Shown: one piece after another, positions 15,127 to 22,882 of the stretch | Layout: each line of letters starts with the position of its first letter | Numbering within the stretch: position 1 is the first letter of the stretch | Source of the DNA: Flavobacteriaceae bacterium | GTDB taxonomy: Bacteria > Bacteroidota > Bacteroidia > Flavobacteriales > Flavobacteriaceae | NCBI GenBank assembly: GCA_002700405.1 | Contig: PACY01000029.1 | Coordinates: 14,365 to 39,007 of the forward strand | DNA length: 24,643 bases | Reading direction: 5' to 3' | Notes under the pieces: model-generated | Seen by the model: only the letters and a program-made list of their open reading frames with translations | Told to the model about the DNA's origin: nothing | The model's database searches: none | Position numbers and translations under genes: made by a program

Positions 15127-16014
15127 TTAATCAACGTTTTTATATAGCAGCCATGCATTAATGTTATGCTCACTCCTAATTCTGCTTAATGCATTATAGG
15201 CCTCTGTTCTTGTATCATAACTTCCATAGGAAACTTGATAAAGACCATAATTATTTTCCCCAATTTTTCTAGCATCCAAGTATCCAATTGACTTTAGTTG
15301 TTCTAATTTTGTATAGCTGTTTTCTTTAACCCTAAATGATCCTGCAACAATATGAAAATCACCGTATTGTTTCTTTAGCCTTAATTTTATAGCAGGAAGT
15401 GGATTATCAATAATAAATGTTGCTTTTTGAATTTTATTTTCAATTTCTTTTTCAGCTGTTTTATATGATATCATGTTAGCTTGATTTATTTCATCCAAAT
15501 AATTATTGGTAATAAAAGATCCAACAAACAAGGCAATCACTAGAATAGCTGCATATTTTACATAGGAATTAACACTGTAATTTTTATTAGAGCCCCTGCT
15601 TTTTATCTTACTTGTTGAAAATTTAGCAAGGCCAAATGAACTACTTAAAAAGTTTACTTTATTATAAGGACTAAAAATATAATTATTATCTTTTAATGAT
15701 AACGAGCCAATATTTTTAAACTTTAATTCTTTTTCTTGATTTAGCGCTTTTTTATAAGCAATTATTTTTTTACTAATTTTTTCTATTGCTTTTTTATGTG
15801 AAATATTTTCACATATAGCAATATGATTTGCAAGGAGACCGTCATTTTCCTTAATGCCTGCATTAAAAGAAATAATTTTTGATGGAGGGTGAATTATATT
15901 ATTTGATTCATCAATATTAGAAGGAGTGTGTCTAGCAACAAAAGCTCCTAGATTTGGAAGGATAACACATTCATGTCTGTATAGTAAATCCTTAATATAT
16001 TTGTCAAACTTCAT
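15127..16014 (-). CDS. Membrane protein with N-terminal HU-like (CCDC81-type) domains and C-terminal SPOR domain
   Basis: A 295-residue protein. Residues 1-62 (FDKYIKDLLYRHECVILPNL, GAF, SKIISFNAGIKENDGLLANHI) match the first bacteroidotal HU-CCDC81 domain, and about 63-125 (ISHKKAIEKI to FSPYNKVNFL) the second. A single membrane helix lies near 153-170 (YAAILVIALFVGSFITN). A SPOR domain fills about 217-292 (GDFHIVAGSFRVKENSYTKL, then YGLYQVSYGSYDTRTEA). SPOR domains bind peptidoglycan stripped of stem peptides at division sites. The N-terminal part should face the cytoplasm and the SPOR domain the periplasm. Whether the HU-like part binds DNA or protein is unknown. It follows trpS on the same strand after 55 bases and precedes the thioesterase. 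Confidence 0.88.
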   Translation of the reverse strand: MKFDKYIKDLLYRHECVILPNLGAFVARHTPSNIDESNNIIHPPSKIISFNAGIKENDGLLANHIAICENISHKKAIEKISKKIIAYKKALNQEKELKFKNIGSLSLKDNNYIFSPYNKVNFLSSSFGLAKFSTSKIKSRGSNKNYSVNSYVKYAAILVIALFVGSFITNNYLDEINQANMISYKTAEKEIENKIQKATFIIDNPLPAIKLRLKKQYGDFHIVAGSFRVKENSYTKLEQLKSIGYLDARKIGENNYGLYQVSYGSYDTRTEAYNALSRIRSEHNINAWLLYKNVD

Positions 16015-16044
16015 GGAAAAAATTTATATTTCAATATATAAATA

Positions 16045-16074
16045 ATTAAATATTTAATCAAACAAATATTTAAT
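16045..16074. repeat. AT-only palindrome with a partial direct copy, trpS-SPOR gap
   Basis: Bases 16045-16058 are a perfect 14-base palindrome, ATTAAAT/ATTTAAT. Its 11-base part AAATATTTAAT (16048-16058) recurs as a direct copy at 16064-16074, five bases further on. The second copy overlaps the trpS stop codon (16070-16072). The makeup is A and T only apart from the CAAAC spacer, so it may be chance in AT-rich DNA. A regulator site or mRNA 3' structure is possible. Confidence 0.35.
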
Positions 16075-17053
16075 TATATCCAAGTTTTTTTCGAACTCTA
16101 TCCAAAACCATTCCTGCAGTTTCGCTTGCCCTATTTGCACCCTCTTTTAATATTTTATCAAGCACGTCAAGATTATTTAGGTAGTGATCAAACTCCTGTC
16201 TTTCTTTAGAATATTTTTCTAGTATTAATTCAAAGAATTCTTGTTTTGCATGTCCATACCCATACCCTCCTTTTTCATAATTAGCTTTTAGGTTTTTTAT
16301 TTGATCATTAGAGGCAACTAATTTGTAAAGATTAAATAGATTGCATTTTTTCCAATCTTTAGGATCATCAATTGATGTACTATCAGTTTTTATTGACTGA
16401 ATTTGTTTTTTTAATTTTTTCTCATCTAGAAATATATCTATTATATTATTCTTGCTTTTACTCATTTTTTGACCATCTATTCCCGGTATTGTCATATTTT
16501 CTGAATTGAGTTCTGCTTCAGGAATTATAAATGTTTCTCCGTTGACATTATGAAATCTATTTGCAACATTTCTTGTCATTTCTAGATGTTGAAGCTGGTC
16601 TTTACCGACAGGCACAAGATTAGCATCATATAAAAGTATGTCTGCAGCCATTAGCATAGGATAGTTAAATAGGCCTGAATTAACATCTTTTAATCTGTCT
16701 TGTTTGTCTTTAAAACTATGGGCAAGAGTTAATCTTGAATAGGGGAAATAGCAACTAAGATACCATGCCAGTTCAGTAACTTGGGGAATATCACTTTGTT
16801 TATAAAAAACACTTTTAGTATAGTCTAAACCAAAGGCAAGCCATGCTGCCGCTGTAGAATATGTGTTTTGTTTGAGAATTTCAGGGCTTTTAATTTGAGT
16901 AATGGAATGTAAATCAGCAATAAATAAATAGGATTCATGATTTTTTTTCTTAGACATATTAATTGCAGGAATAATAGCGCCCAATATGTTACCAAGGTGG
17001 GGAGTTCCAGTACTTTGAATTCCAGTTAAAATTCTTTGCTTGTTTTTATCCAT
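16070..17053 (-). CDS. trpS: Tryptophan-tRNA ligase
   Basis: A 327-residue class Ic aminoacyl-tRNA synthetase of the compact bacterial type. The HIGH-type motif is TGTPHLGN at residues 15-22 and the KMSKS loop is at 196-200 (DGQKMSKSKNN). Between them lie IADLHS, the FNYPMLMAADILLYDA helix and VPVGKDQLQHLEMTRNVANRF, all typical of TrpRS. It charges tRNA-Trp in the cytoplasm. The ATG at 17053 begins MDKNKQRILTGIQ, with little room for an upstream start because plsC diverges only 42 bases away. It is the first gene of a minus-strand trio with the SPOR protein and thioesterase genes. Confidence 0.97.
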   Translation of the reverse strand: MDKNKQRILTGIQSTGTPHLGNILGAIIPAINMSKKKNHESYLFIADLHSITQIKSPEILKQNTYSTAAAWLAFGLDYTKSVFYKQSDIPQVTELAWYLSCYFPYSRLTLAHSFKDKQDRLKDVNSGLFNYPMLMAADILLYDANLVPVGKDQLQHLEMTRNVANRFHNVNGETFIIPEAELNSENMTIPGIDGQKMSKSKNNIIDIFLDEKKLKKQIQSIKTDSTSIDDPKDWKKCNLFNLYKLVASNDQIKNLKANYEKGGYGYGHAKQEFFELILEKYSKERQEFDHYLNNLDVLDKILKEGANRASETAGMVLDRVRKKLGYN

Positions 17054-17058
17054 TATGA

Positions 17059-17066
17059 CAAAGTTA
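17059..17066 (-). promoter_or_regulatory. -7 box (TAACTTTG) directly before trpS
   Basis: On the minus strand TAACTTTG is an exact TAnnTTTG match and is separated from the trpS ATG by only five bases (TCATA). If it works as a -7 box, transcription starts at or within a base or two of the ATG, so the mRNA would be leaderless. No TTG-type -33 element is seen 19-23 bases upstream. Confidence 0.4.
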
Positions 17067-17090
17067 AACCTTTTATTAAAATAATTTAGT

Positions 17091-17098
17091 TAGTTTTG
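17091..17098 (+). promoter_or_regulatory. -7 box (TAGTTTTG) overlapping the plsC start
   Basis: TAGTTTTG matches TAnnTTTG exactly, but its last three bases are the TTG assigned as the plsC start. If active, transcription would begin near 17104, right at the in-frame GTG at 17105. No -33 element is evident in the 42-base divergent gap, so this may be coincidence. Confidence 0.3.
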
Positions 17099-17860
17099 AA
17101 AGTAGTGAAATATTTAAAGTATTTTTTCTGGGGAGTTTACAATATATGGTTTTATATATTGGTCACGCTTTTGACAATTTTTGTGATGTGCCCTGCATTT
17201 GTTATTGTCGTCATAAATAAGAATTGGTATAAGTCTTTTTATTTATTTGGAGTGGTTTGGTCCAAGCTTATTTTATTTTTTATGGGATTTTATATAAAGC
17301 TTGATAAGCCTTTGAATTTAGATATAACTCAGCCATATGTTTTTGTTGGCAATCATGTTTCCATGATTGATGTAATGGTAATGGTGTCAGTGGCTAAAAG
17401 ACATGCAATGGTGTTTGTTGGGAAAAAAGAGTTAGATCAAATTCCAATTTTTGGATATATATATCGAAAAACTATGATATTAGTTGATAGGAGTAGTCCA
17501 GAAAGCAGGAAAGCAGTTTTTAATAGTACTAAAGAGAAAATTAGTAAAGGACGAAATGTTTGTTTATTCCCTGAAGGGACTGTTCCTCCTACTGAAATGG
17601 AGCTTGGCAAATTTAAACAAGGAGCATTTAGTATAGCCATTGAGCATCAAATTCCAATAGTTGTGTGTACTTTTTTAGATAATAAAAAAAGATTTCCTTG
17701 GAGTTTTGGAGGTCTTTTAGCTGCCTCAAAAGGGATACCAGGGGAATTAAGAGTTGTAACTCATGAACCTATTTCAACTATTGGTTTGACAATGAATGAC
17801 ATGAAAAACTTAAGTGATAAGGTTAGAAAAATTATGTTAGAAGATTTAAGAAGAGGCTAG
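17096..17860 (+). CDS. plsC: 1-acyl-sn-glycerol-3-phosphate acyltransferase (PlsC family)
   Basis: A 254-residue membrane acyltransferase. Two hydrophobic segments at about residues 12-40 and 49-65 anchor it in the inner membrane. The catalytic HX4D motif is NHVSMID (His87, Asp92), and the substrate-binding motif is FPEGT (158-162), followed by VPPTEMELGKFKQGAFSIA. The stretch after FPEG departs from the common FPEGTRS, but a GxFPEGxVP form is familiar from flavobacterial members. It makes phosphatidic acid from lysophosphatidic acid. The start is TTG 17096 or possibly GTG 17105, three codons later; both keep the basic N-terminus. It diverges from trpS and ends in a CTAG shared with the recA stop. 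Confidence 0.88.
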   Translation: MKVVKYLKYFFWGVYNIWFYILVTLLTIFVMCPAFVIVVINKNWYKSFYLFGVVWSKLILFFMGFYIKLDKPLNLDITQPYVFVGNHVSMIDVMVMVSVAKRHAMVFVGKKELDQIPIFGYIYRKTMILVDRSSPESRKAVFNSTKEKISKGRNVCLFPEGTVPPTEMELGKFKQGAFSIAIEHQIPIVVCTFLDNKKRFPWSFGGLLAASKGIPGELRVVTHEPISTIGLTMNDMKNLSDKVRKIMLEDLRRG

Positions 17861-18852
17861 TCTATTAACTCTTTAATTTGGTTTTCTATTTTTTCCATCA
17901 ATTCAGGATTGTCAGTCAGCAATGTTTTTACTGCATCTCTTCCTTGACCTAACTTTGTCCCCTCATAACTAAACCATGATCCGCTTTTGCTTATTATCTC
18001 TGCGTTTACGGCTAGATCTATAATCTCACCAACTTTTGATATGCCCTTGCCATACATTATGTCAAATTCTGCTAATTTAAATGGAGGTGCAACTTTGTTT
18101 TTAACAATTTTTACACGGGTTCGATTACCAATTACACCACCATCACTATTTTTAATCTGAGTTGATCGTCTAATGTCTATTCTTACGGATGCATAAAATT
18201 TCAGAGCATTTCCACCTGTTGTTGTTTCAGGGTTACCAAACATAATACCAATTTTTTCTCGTAGTTGATTGATAAAAAACACAGTACAATTTGTTTTACT
18301 AACTATTCCAGTTAATTTTCTTAGTGCTTGTGACATTAATCTTGCATGTAGACCCATTTTTGAGTCACCCATTTCTCCTTCAATTTCACTTTTAGGAGTA
18401 AGTGCAGCAACAGAATCAATAATTACCATATCAATTGCTCCAGATCTAATCAGGTTCTCAGTAATTTCTAGAGCTTGCTCACCATGGTCTGGTTGAGAAA
18501 TTATAAGATTTTCAATATCTACACCAAGATTTTCTGCATAAAATCTATCAAATGCATGTTCAGCATCAATAAAGGCAGCAATGCCACCTTTTTTTTGACA
18601 TTCTGCGATGGCATGTAATGTTAGCGTTGTCTTTCCTGATGATTCTGGCCCATATACCTCAATCACCCTGCCCTTTGGGTATCCTCCAACGCCTAATGCA
18701 ATATCTAATCCAAAAGATCCAGATGATGTGGCTTCAACGGTTGTATCTGCTGAGTCACCCATTTTCATTACCGTTCCCTTACCGAATGTTTTATCTAGTT
18801 TTTCTAATGTTAGCTTAAGCGCCTTTAATTTATTTTCTTTTTCTGATCCCAT
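17857..18852 (-). CDS. recA: Recombinase A
   Basis: A 331-residue RecA, full length for the phylum and shorter than E. coli RecA at its acidic tail. The Walker A motif is GPESSGKT at residues 68-75. The Walker B strand is MVIIDSVAALTPKSEIEGEM, loop L1 follows (GDSKMGLHARLMSQALRKLT), and loop L2 is FINQLREKIGIMFGNPETTTGGNALKFYASVR. It forms filaments on single-stranded DNA for strand exchange and, where LexA exists, for SOS induction. No intein or frameshift is present. Its ATG at 18852 lies 137 bases from the divergent trhO start. Its stop lies in the CTAG that also ends plsC. Confidence 0.98.
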   Translation of the reverse strand: MGSEKENKLKALKLTLEKLDKTFGKGTVMKMGDSADTTVEATSSGSFGLDIALGVGGYPKGRVIEVYGPESSGKTTLTLHAIAECQKKGGIAAFIDAEHAFDRFYAENLGVDIENLIISQPDHGEQALEITENLIRSGAIDMVIIDSVAALTPKSEIEGEMGDSKMGLHARLMSQALRKLTGIVSKTNCTVFFINQLREKIGIMFGNPETTTGGNALKFYASVRIDIRRSTQIKNSDGGVIGNRTRVKIVKNKVAPPFKLAEFDIMYGKGISKVGEIIDLAVNAEIISKSGSWFSYEGTKLGQGRDAVKTLLTDNPELMEKIENQIKELID

Positions 18853-18900
18853 TTTTTATTAGTTAATAAATGCTAATTTAGAATAACTTTTTTCAGAATA

Positions 18901-18908
18901 CAATTTTA
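18901..18908 (-). promoter_or_regulatory. Weak -7 box candidate for recA
   Basis: The minus strand reads TAAAATTG, one mismatch from TAnnTTTG. Transcription from it would give a leader of about 43 bases before the recA ATG. No -33 element and no LexA-like palindrome was recognised in the 137-base gap. Confidence 0.2.
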
Positions 18909-18951
18909 CAGTTAGTTGTTTATTCACTTTTTTCTATAAGATAATAAATAT

Positions 18952-18959
18952 TACTTTTG
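18952..18959 (+). promoter_or_regulatory. -7 box (TACTTTTG) for trhO-gldH-PBP1A
   Basis: TACTTTTG is an exact TAnnTTTG match. Transcription would start near 18965, 25 bases before the ATG at 18990. It therefore argues against the in-frame TTG at 18957, which lies within the box. No TTG is found 19-23 bases upstream. Confidence 0.45.
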
Positions 18960-18989
18960 TACTTAACTAATTTTATAAATAAGTATAGC

Positions 18990-20024
18990 ATGCAACTGTA
19001 CAATAAACTTAGCTCTGAAGAGCGATCAAAACTTTTAGATGCTTCAAATAAAAAAAGGACTACACTTTCATTCTATCAATACGCAAAAATTCATGATCCA
19101 AAACAATTTAGAGATCAGCTATTTATCGCATGGAATAATCTAGACGCTCTAGGTCGTATTTATGTTGCAAAAGAGGGGATAAATGCACAGCTTTCACTGC
19201 CTAGCATGAACTTTATTCAATTTCAAGATCATCTTAATTCTATAAGTTTTTTAAAAGATATTAGATTAAATGTTGCTGTAGAACAGGATAATAAATCTTT
19301 TTTAAAATTAACAATTAAAGTAAGAGATAAAATTCTTGCAGACGGACTGAATGATGACTTATTTGATGTTACAAAAAAAGGAGTTCATTTAAACGCAAAG
19401 GAATTTAATGATTTAATGCAAAAGGATAAGTCAATTGTTGTTGATATGCGCAATCATTATGAAAGTGAAATAGGGCATTTTAAGAATGCAGTTTTACCAG
19501 ATGTAGATACTTTTAGAGATTCTTTAGATATTATTGAAAAAGATTTGGGCAAATACAAGGAAGACAAACATATAATGATGTATTGTACAGGAGGAATAAG
19601 ATGCGAAAAAGCAAGTGCGTATTTTAAGCATAAGGGATTTAAAAATGTATATCAACTTGAAGGAGGAATTATTGAATATATCCGTCAAGTTAAAGAGGAG
19701 AATTTACAAAATAATTTTATTGGTAAAAATTTTGTTTTTGATAATAGAAGGGTTGAAAAAATAAGCAATGAAGTAATTGCAAGCTGCCACCAATGTGGCG
19801 AACCATTTGATGTGCACACAAACTGCGCAAATGATGCCTGCCATTTACTGTTTATTCAATGTAAAAAATGTCAAAAAAAAATGGAGAACTGCTGTTCTTA
19901 TAAGTGCTTAGAAATAAAACAAATGCCATATAAGCTTCAAAAAAAATTAAGAAAAGGTCAAAAAAATAGCAATGATATATTCAAAAAGGGAAGGACTAAA
20001 AATATCACAATATTAAAACAATAA
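18990..20024 (+). CDS. trhO: tRNA uridine(34) 5-hydroxylase, rhodanese family (TrhO/YceA)
   Basis: A 344-residue protein with the TrhO layout. The N-terminal domain has RTTLSFYQYAKIHDPKQFRD and LGRIYVAKEGINAQLSLP. The central rhodanese domain has the active loop CTGGIRC with Cys199, and a preceding IVVDMRNHYESEIGHFKNAV segment. A Cys-rich C-terminal part (CHQCG, CANDACHLLFIQC, CKKCQKKMENCC) could bind metal. TrhO family enzymes hydroxylate uridine at position 34 of tRNAs using O2, leading to cmo5U/mcmo5U-type wobble bases. The frame opens at TTG 18957, but ATG 18990 fits both the family start (MQLYNKLS) and the promoter. gldH follows after 10 bases. Confidence 0.9.
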   Translation: MQLYNKLSSEERSKLLDASNKKRTTLSFYQYAKIHDPKQFRDQLFIAWNNLDALGRIYVAKEGINAQLSLPSMNFIQFQDHLNSISFLKDIRLNVAVEQDNKSFLKLTIKVRDKILADGLNDDLFDVTKKGVHLNAKEFNDLMQKDKSIVVDMRNHYESEIGHFKNAVLPDVDTFRDSLDIIEKDLGKYKEDKHIMMYCTGGIRCEKASAYFKHKGFKNVYQLEGGIIEYIRQVKEENLQNNFIGKNFVFDNRRVEKISNEVIASCHQCGEPFDVHTNCANDACHLLFIQCKKCQKKMENCCSYKCLEIKQMPYKLQKKLRKGQKNSNDIFKKGRTKNITILKQ

Positions 20025-20034
20025 AAATGTATAC

Positions 20035-20520
20035 ATGTATAATAGATTGTTTATAATAGCTGTAATATTAATTTGCTTCTCATGTAAAGAAGAAGTTTTT
20101 TTTAATCAATATAATGCTTTGCCAATGGAGTGGCATAAGGATAGTGTAGTAAAATTTAATTTTCAAATAAAGAATTCTTCTTTGCGTTATAATACATATA
20201 TAAATTTAAGAATAGATGAAGAATACTTGTTTAACAACATATTCCTTATAGTTGCTTTAGATAACTCTAGAGATTCAGCAATAATTGATACTTTAGAATA
20301 TCAGATGGCTACAAATCGAGGTGATTTAATTGGAAGAAAATTTATAAATATTGTAGAAAATAAATTAGCTCATAAAGAAAGTATTTCCTTTTATGAAGAC
20401 AGAGAATACGAGATTAGTATTAGGCATGCAATGAGGTCAATAAATAGGCCAGAAGGTGTTGAATCCCTGAAAGGAATTTTAGATGTAGGATATAGTGTTG
20501 AAGAAATTAAGAATAAATAG
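20035..20520 (+). CDS. gldH: Gliding motility lipoprotein GldH
   Basis: A 161-residue lipoprotein. The signal peptide ends ILICFSC with acylated Cys17. The mature part has the GldH pattern: FNQYNALPMEWHKDSVVKFN, then YINLRIDEEYLFNNIFLIVAL, DTLEYQMATNRGDLIGRKF, ENKLAHKESISF, and the C-terminal ISIRHAMR and GILDVGYSVE. In Flavobacterium johnsoniae GldH is needed for gliding; its exact biochemical part is not settled. Gliding proteins overlap with the type IX secretion machinery, and the window also has porW at 2152. The gene lies between trhO (10 bases) and a class A PBP (12 bases), an order I recall as common in flavobacteria. Confidence 0.88.
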   Translation: MYNRLFIIAVILICFSCKEEVFFNQYNALPMEWHKDSVVKFNFQIKNSSLRYNTYINLRIDEEYLFNNIFLIVALDNSRDSAIIDTLEYQMATNRGDLIGRKFINIVENKLAHKESISFYEDREYEISIRHAMRSINRPEGVESLKGILDVGYSVEEIKNK

Positions 20521-20532
20521 TATACTTATTAT

Positions 20533-22872
20533 ATGTCAAATAAAATTTTAAATAAAAGAAAATCAAAGTATAGGTCTTACATATTAATTATGTGGACTGC
20601 CTTTATATTAATCATTTCTGGAATTACTTCAATATTTTATTATGCATCAATAGGAGGTCTAGGGGAAATGCCAGATCTTAAAGTTTTAGAAAACCCAAAA
20701 ACAAATCTTGCAAGTGAAATCTTTTCTTCTGACAATAAAACGTTAGGTAAATATTATTTTAACGACAACAGAACTCCTGTTACATTTGAGGAATTGCCAA
20801 GCCATCTTATAGAAGCATTACTTGCAATTGAAGATATTCGTTTTTACAATCATTCAGGGGTTGACTTTATATCTACTTTTAGAGCAATATTAAAATTTGG
20901 GAGAGATGGCGGAGGCAGTACAATATCACAACAGTTAGCAAAGCAATTATTTCATGGAGAAGGATCCAAAAACACCCTTGCTAGAATAACTCAGAAATTC
21001 AAAGAGTATATCATTGCTATTCGTCTTGAAAAACAATACACAAAAAATGAAATAATTGCCCAATATTTAAACATATATGATTTTGGAAATAATGCTGATG
21101 GTATTAGAAGTGCAGCGAGAATATATTTTGCAAAAGAACCAATTGATTTAAATATCAATGAATCGGCAATTCTTGTAGGAATGCTAAAAAATTCTTCCCT
21201 TTATAATCCTAGACCACACAGAAATCCTGTAGGAGTAAAAAACAGAAGAAATGTAGTATTAAATCAAATGTTTAAATATGGATATATAAAGGAAAAAATC
21301 AAAGACTCAATTAAAGAAGAACCTCTTTCATTAAAGTATACTCCAGAATCACATAGGGAAGGGTTGGCAACATATTTTAGGGAATATTTAAGAGCATATA
21401 TGAAAGATTGGATTAATAATAATGAGAACAGAAAACCTGATGGATCAAAATATAATTTAAATACAGACGGACTTAAAATCTATACTACCATTAATTATAG
21501 CATGCAGGAATATGCAGAAAATGCAGTAGCAGAACATATGCCAAGATTGCAAGAGGAATTTTTTAAACAAAATGAAGTTGTAGATGACTCAATAGCTCCT
21601 TTTAGAGAATTAACCAGTGGAGCAGTAGATACCTTATTGAGAATTTCTATGAAAAGGTCTGAAAGGTGGAGAAAAATGAGATATGATATGAAAAAAAATC
21701 CTGAAGAAATTGAAGCCTCATTTTTTGAACCAACAAAGATGACAGTATTTTCTTGGGAGGGAGATGTTGATACAATAATGCAACCAATTGACTCAATGAA
21801 ATATTATAAATCCTTTTTAAGACCAGGAATGATGTCAATGGATCCTTCAAATGGATTTATAAAAGCTTGGGTTGGGGGAATGAATTATAAACATTTTCAA
21901 TATGATATGGCAAAAAAAGGCAAAAGACAAACAGGATCAACATTTAAGCCTTTTGTATATGCAGCAGCAATTGATCAGCTTCATCTTTCACCCTGCGATA
22001 CATTCCCAGACAGCCAATTTTGTATAGAAAAAAATAAGTTTGGAAATATGGAACAATGGTGTCCTAAAAATTCAGGAGACAAATATGGGAGAACAAGAAC
22101 ATTAAAAAATGCATTAGCAAATTCTATTAACACCATTACAGCTAGATTAATGGACAGAATTGGTCCTAGGCCTGTAGTTAAACTTGCAAAAAACATGGGA
22201 ATAGAGCAGCGTATTCCTGCTGTACCTTCAATAGCTTTAGGCACTCCAGATTTAAGTGTATACGAAATGGTTGCAGCATATTCTACATTTGCAAATAAGG
22301 GGGTGTACACGAAGCCTGTATTTGTAGAAAAAATTGAAGATAAAAATGGCACAGTTTTATATGAACATAAGCCAGAGACAAGAGATGTTTTAAGTGAAGA
22401 AGCAGCATATGTTACTGTTAATTTGTTAGAGGGTGTAACTCGTGCAGGCTCAGGAACAAGATTAAGAACAGTTGGAGCAGATGAAAATAATTTAGCTTAT
22501 AAAAATGTAGTAACAGGGTATCCCTATGAATTTAAAAATCCAATAGCAGGAAAAACTGGAACAACTCAAAATCAAAGTGATGGCTGGTTTATTGGGATGG
22601 TCCCTAATTTAGTTACAGGAGTATGGGTTGGAGCTGAAGATAGATCCATACATTTTGAAGAAATAGCTTATGGCCAAGGAGCAACTATGGCCTTGCCTAT
22701 ATGGGGATTATATATGAGAAGCTGTTATCAAGACTCTATATTAAATGTATCTCAAGAGCCGTTTGAAAAGCCAAAAAGGATGACAATAGAATTAGAGTGT
22801 AATAAATTCATAATAGATTCATTAGGATCAGGGAAAAATACTGATCAGGAAATTTTAGAAATAGATTTTTAG
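20533..22872 (+). CDS. mrcA: Class A penicillin-binding protein 1A (transglycosylase/transpeptidase)
   Basis: A 779-residue bifunctional peptidoglycan synthase. A basic N-terminus leads into one membrane anchor (about residues 16-38). The GT51 glycosyltransferase domain follows, with EDIRFYNHSGVD (catalytic Glu100) and GGSTISQQLAKQLF. The transpeptidase domain has all three motifs: S469-T-F-K472 (serine nucleophile), S531-I-N533 and K674-T-G676. It polymerises lipid II into glycan strands and cross-links them in the periplasm. Domain sizes are normal and nothing is missing. It is the last gene of the trhO-gldH operon. It converges on the acetoacetate-CoA ligase gene with 10 bases between the stops. 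Confidence 0.96.
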   Translation: MSNKILNKRKSKYRSYILIMWTAFILIISGITSIFYYASIGGLGEMPDLKVLENPKTNLASEIFSSDNKTLGKYYFNDNRTPVTFEELPSHLIEALLAIEDIRFYNHSGVDFISTFRAILKFGRDGGGSTISQQLAKQLFHGEGSKNTLARITQKFKEYIIAIRLEKQYTKNEIIAQYLNIYDFGNNADGIRSAARIYFAKEPIDLNINESAILVGMLKNSSLYNPRPHRNPVGVKNRRNVVLNQMFKYGYIKEKIKDSIKEEPLSLKYTPESHREGLATYFREYLRAYMKDWINNNENRKPDGSKYNLNTDGLKIYTTINYSMQEYAENAVAEHMPRLQEEFFKQNEVVDDSIAPFRELTSGAVDTLLRISMKRSERWRKMRYDMKKNPEEIEASFFEPTKMTVFSWEGDVDTIMQPIDSMKYYKSFLRPGMMSMDPSNGFIKAWVGGMNYKHFQYDMAKKGKRQTGSTFKPFVYAAAIDQLHLSPCDTFPDSQFCIEKNKFGNMEQWCPKNSGDKYGRTRTLKNALANSINTITARLMDRIGPRPVVKLAKNMGIEQRIPAVPSIALGTPDLSVYEMVAAYSTFANKGVYTKPVFVEKIEDKNGTVLYEHKPETRDVLSEEAAYVTVNLLEGVTRAGSGTRLRTVGADENNLAYKNVVTGYPYEFKNPIAGKTGTTQNQSDGWFIGMVPNLVTGVWVGAEDRSIHFEEIAYGQGATMALPIWGLYMRSCYQDSILNVSQEPFEKPKRMTIELECNKFIIDSLGSGKNTDQEILEIDF

Positions 22873-22881
22873 ATAATCTAA
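22869..22881. terminator. Small inverted repeat between convergent genes, possible weak bidirectional terminator
   Basis: TTAGA-TAA-TCTAA forms a five-base stem with a three-base loop. It spans the PBP1A stop codon and ends just before the convergent ligase stop. A T-run precedes it and an A-run follows it, as a two-way terminator would need. The stem has only one G-C pair, so it would be weak at best. Confidence 0.25.
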
Positions 22882-22882
22882 T

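Noticed and set aside
18269..18862. Three plus-strand frames opposite recA
   Set aside because: RecA is fully conserved across this stretch; the antisense frames have no family features.
18853..18989. LexA/SOS box upstream of recA
   Set aside because: No convincing dyad of a known SOS type was seen on either strand in the 137-base gap.
21981..22352. 123-residue antisense frame in the PBP1A gene
   Set aside because: It overlaps the transpeptidase motifs on the other strand and shows no coding features of its own.
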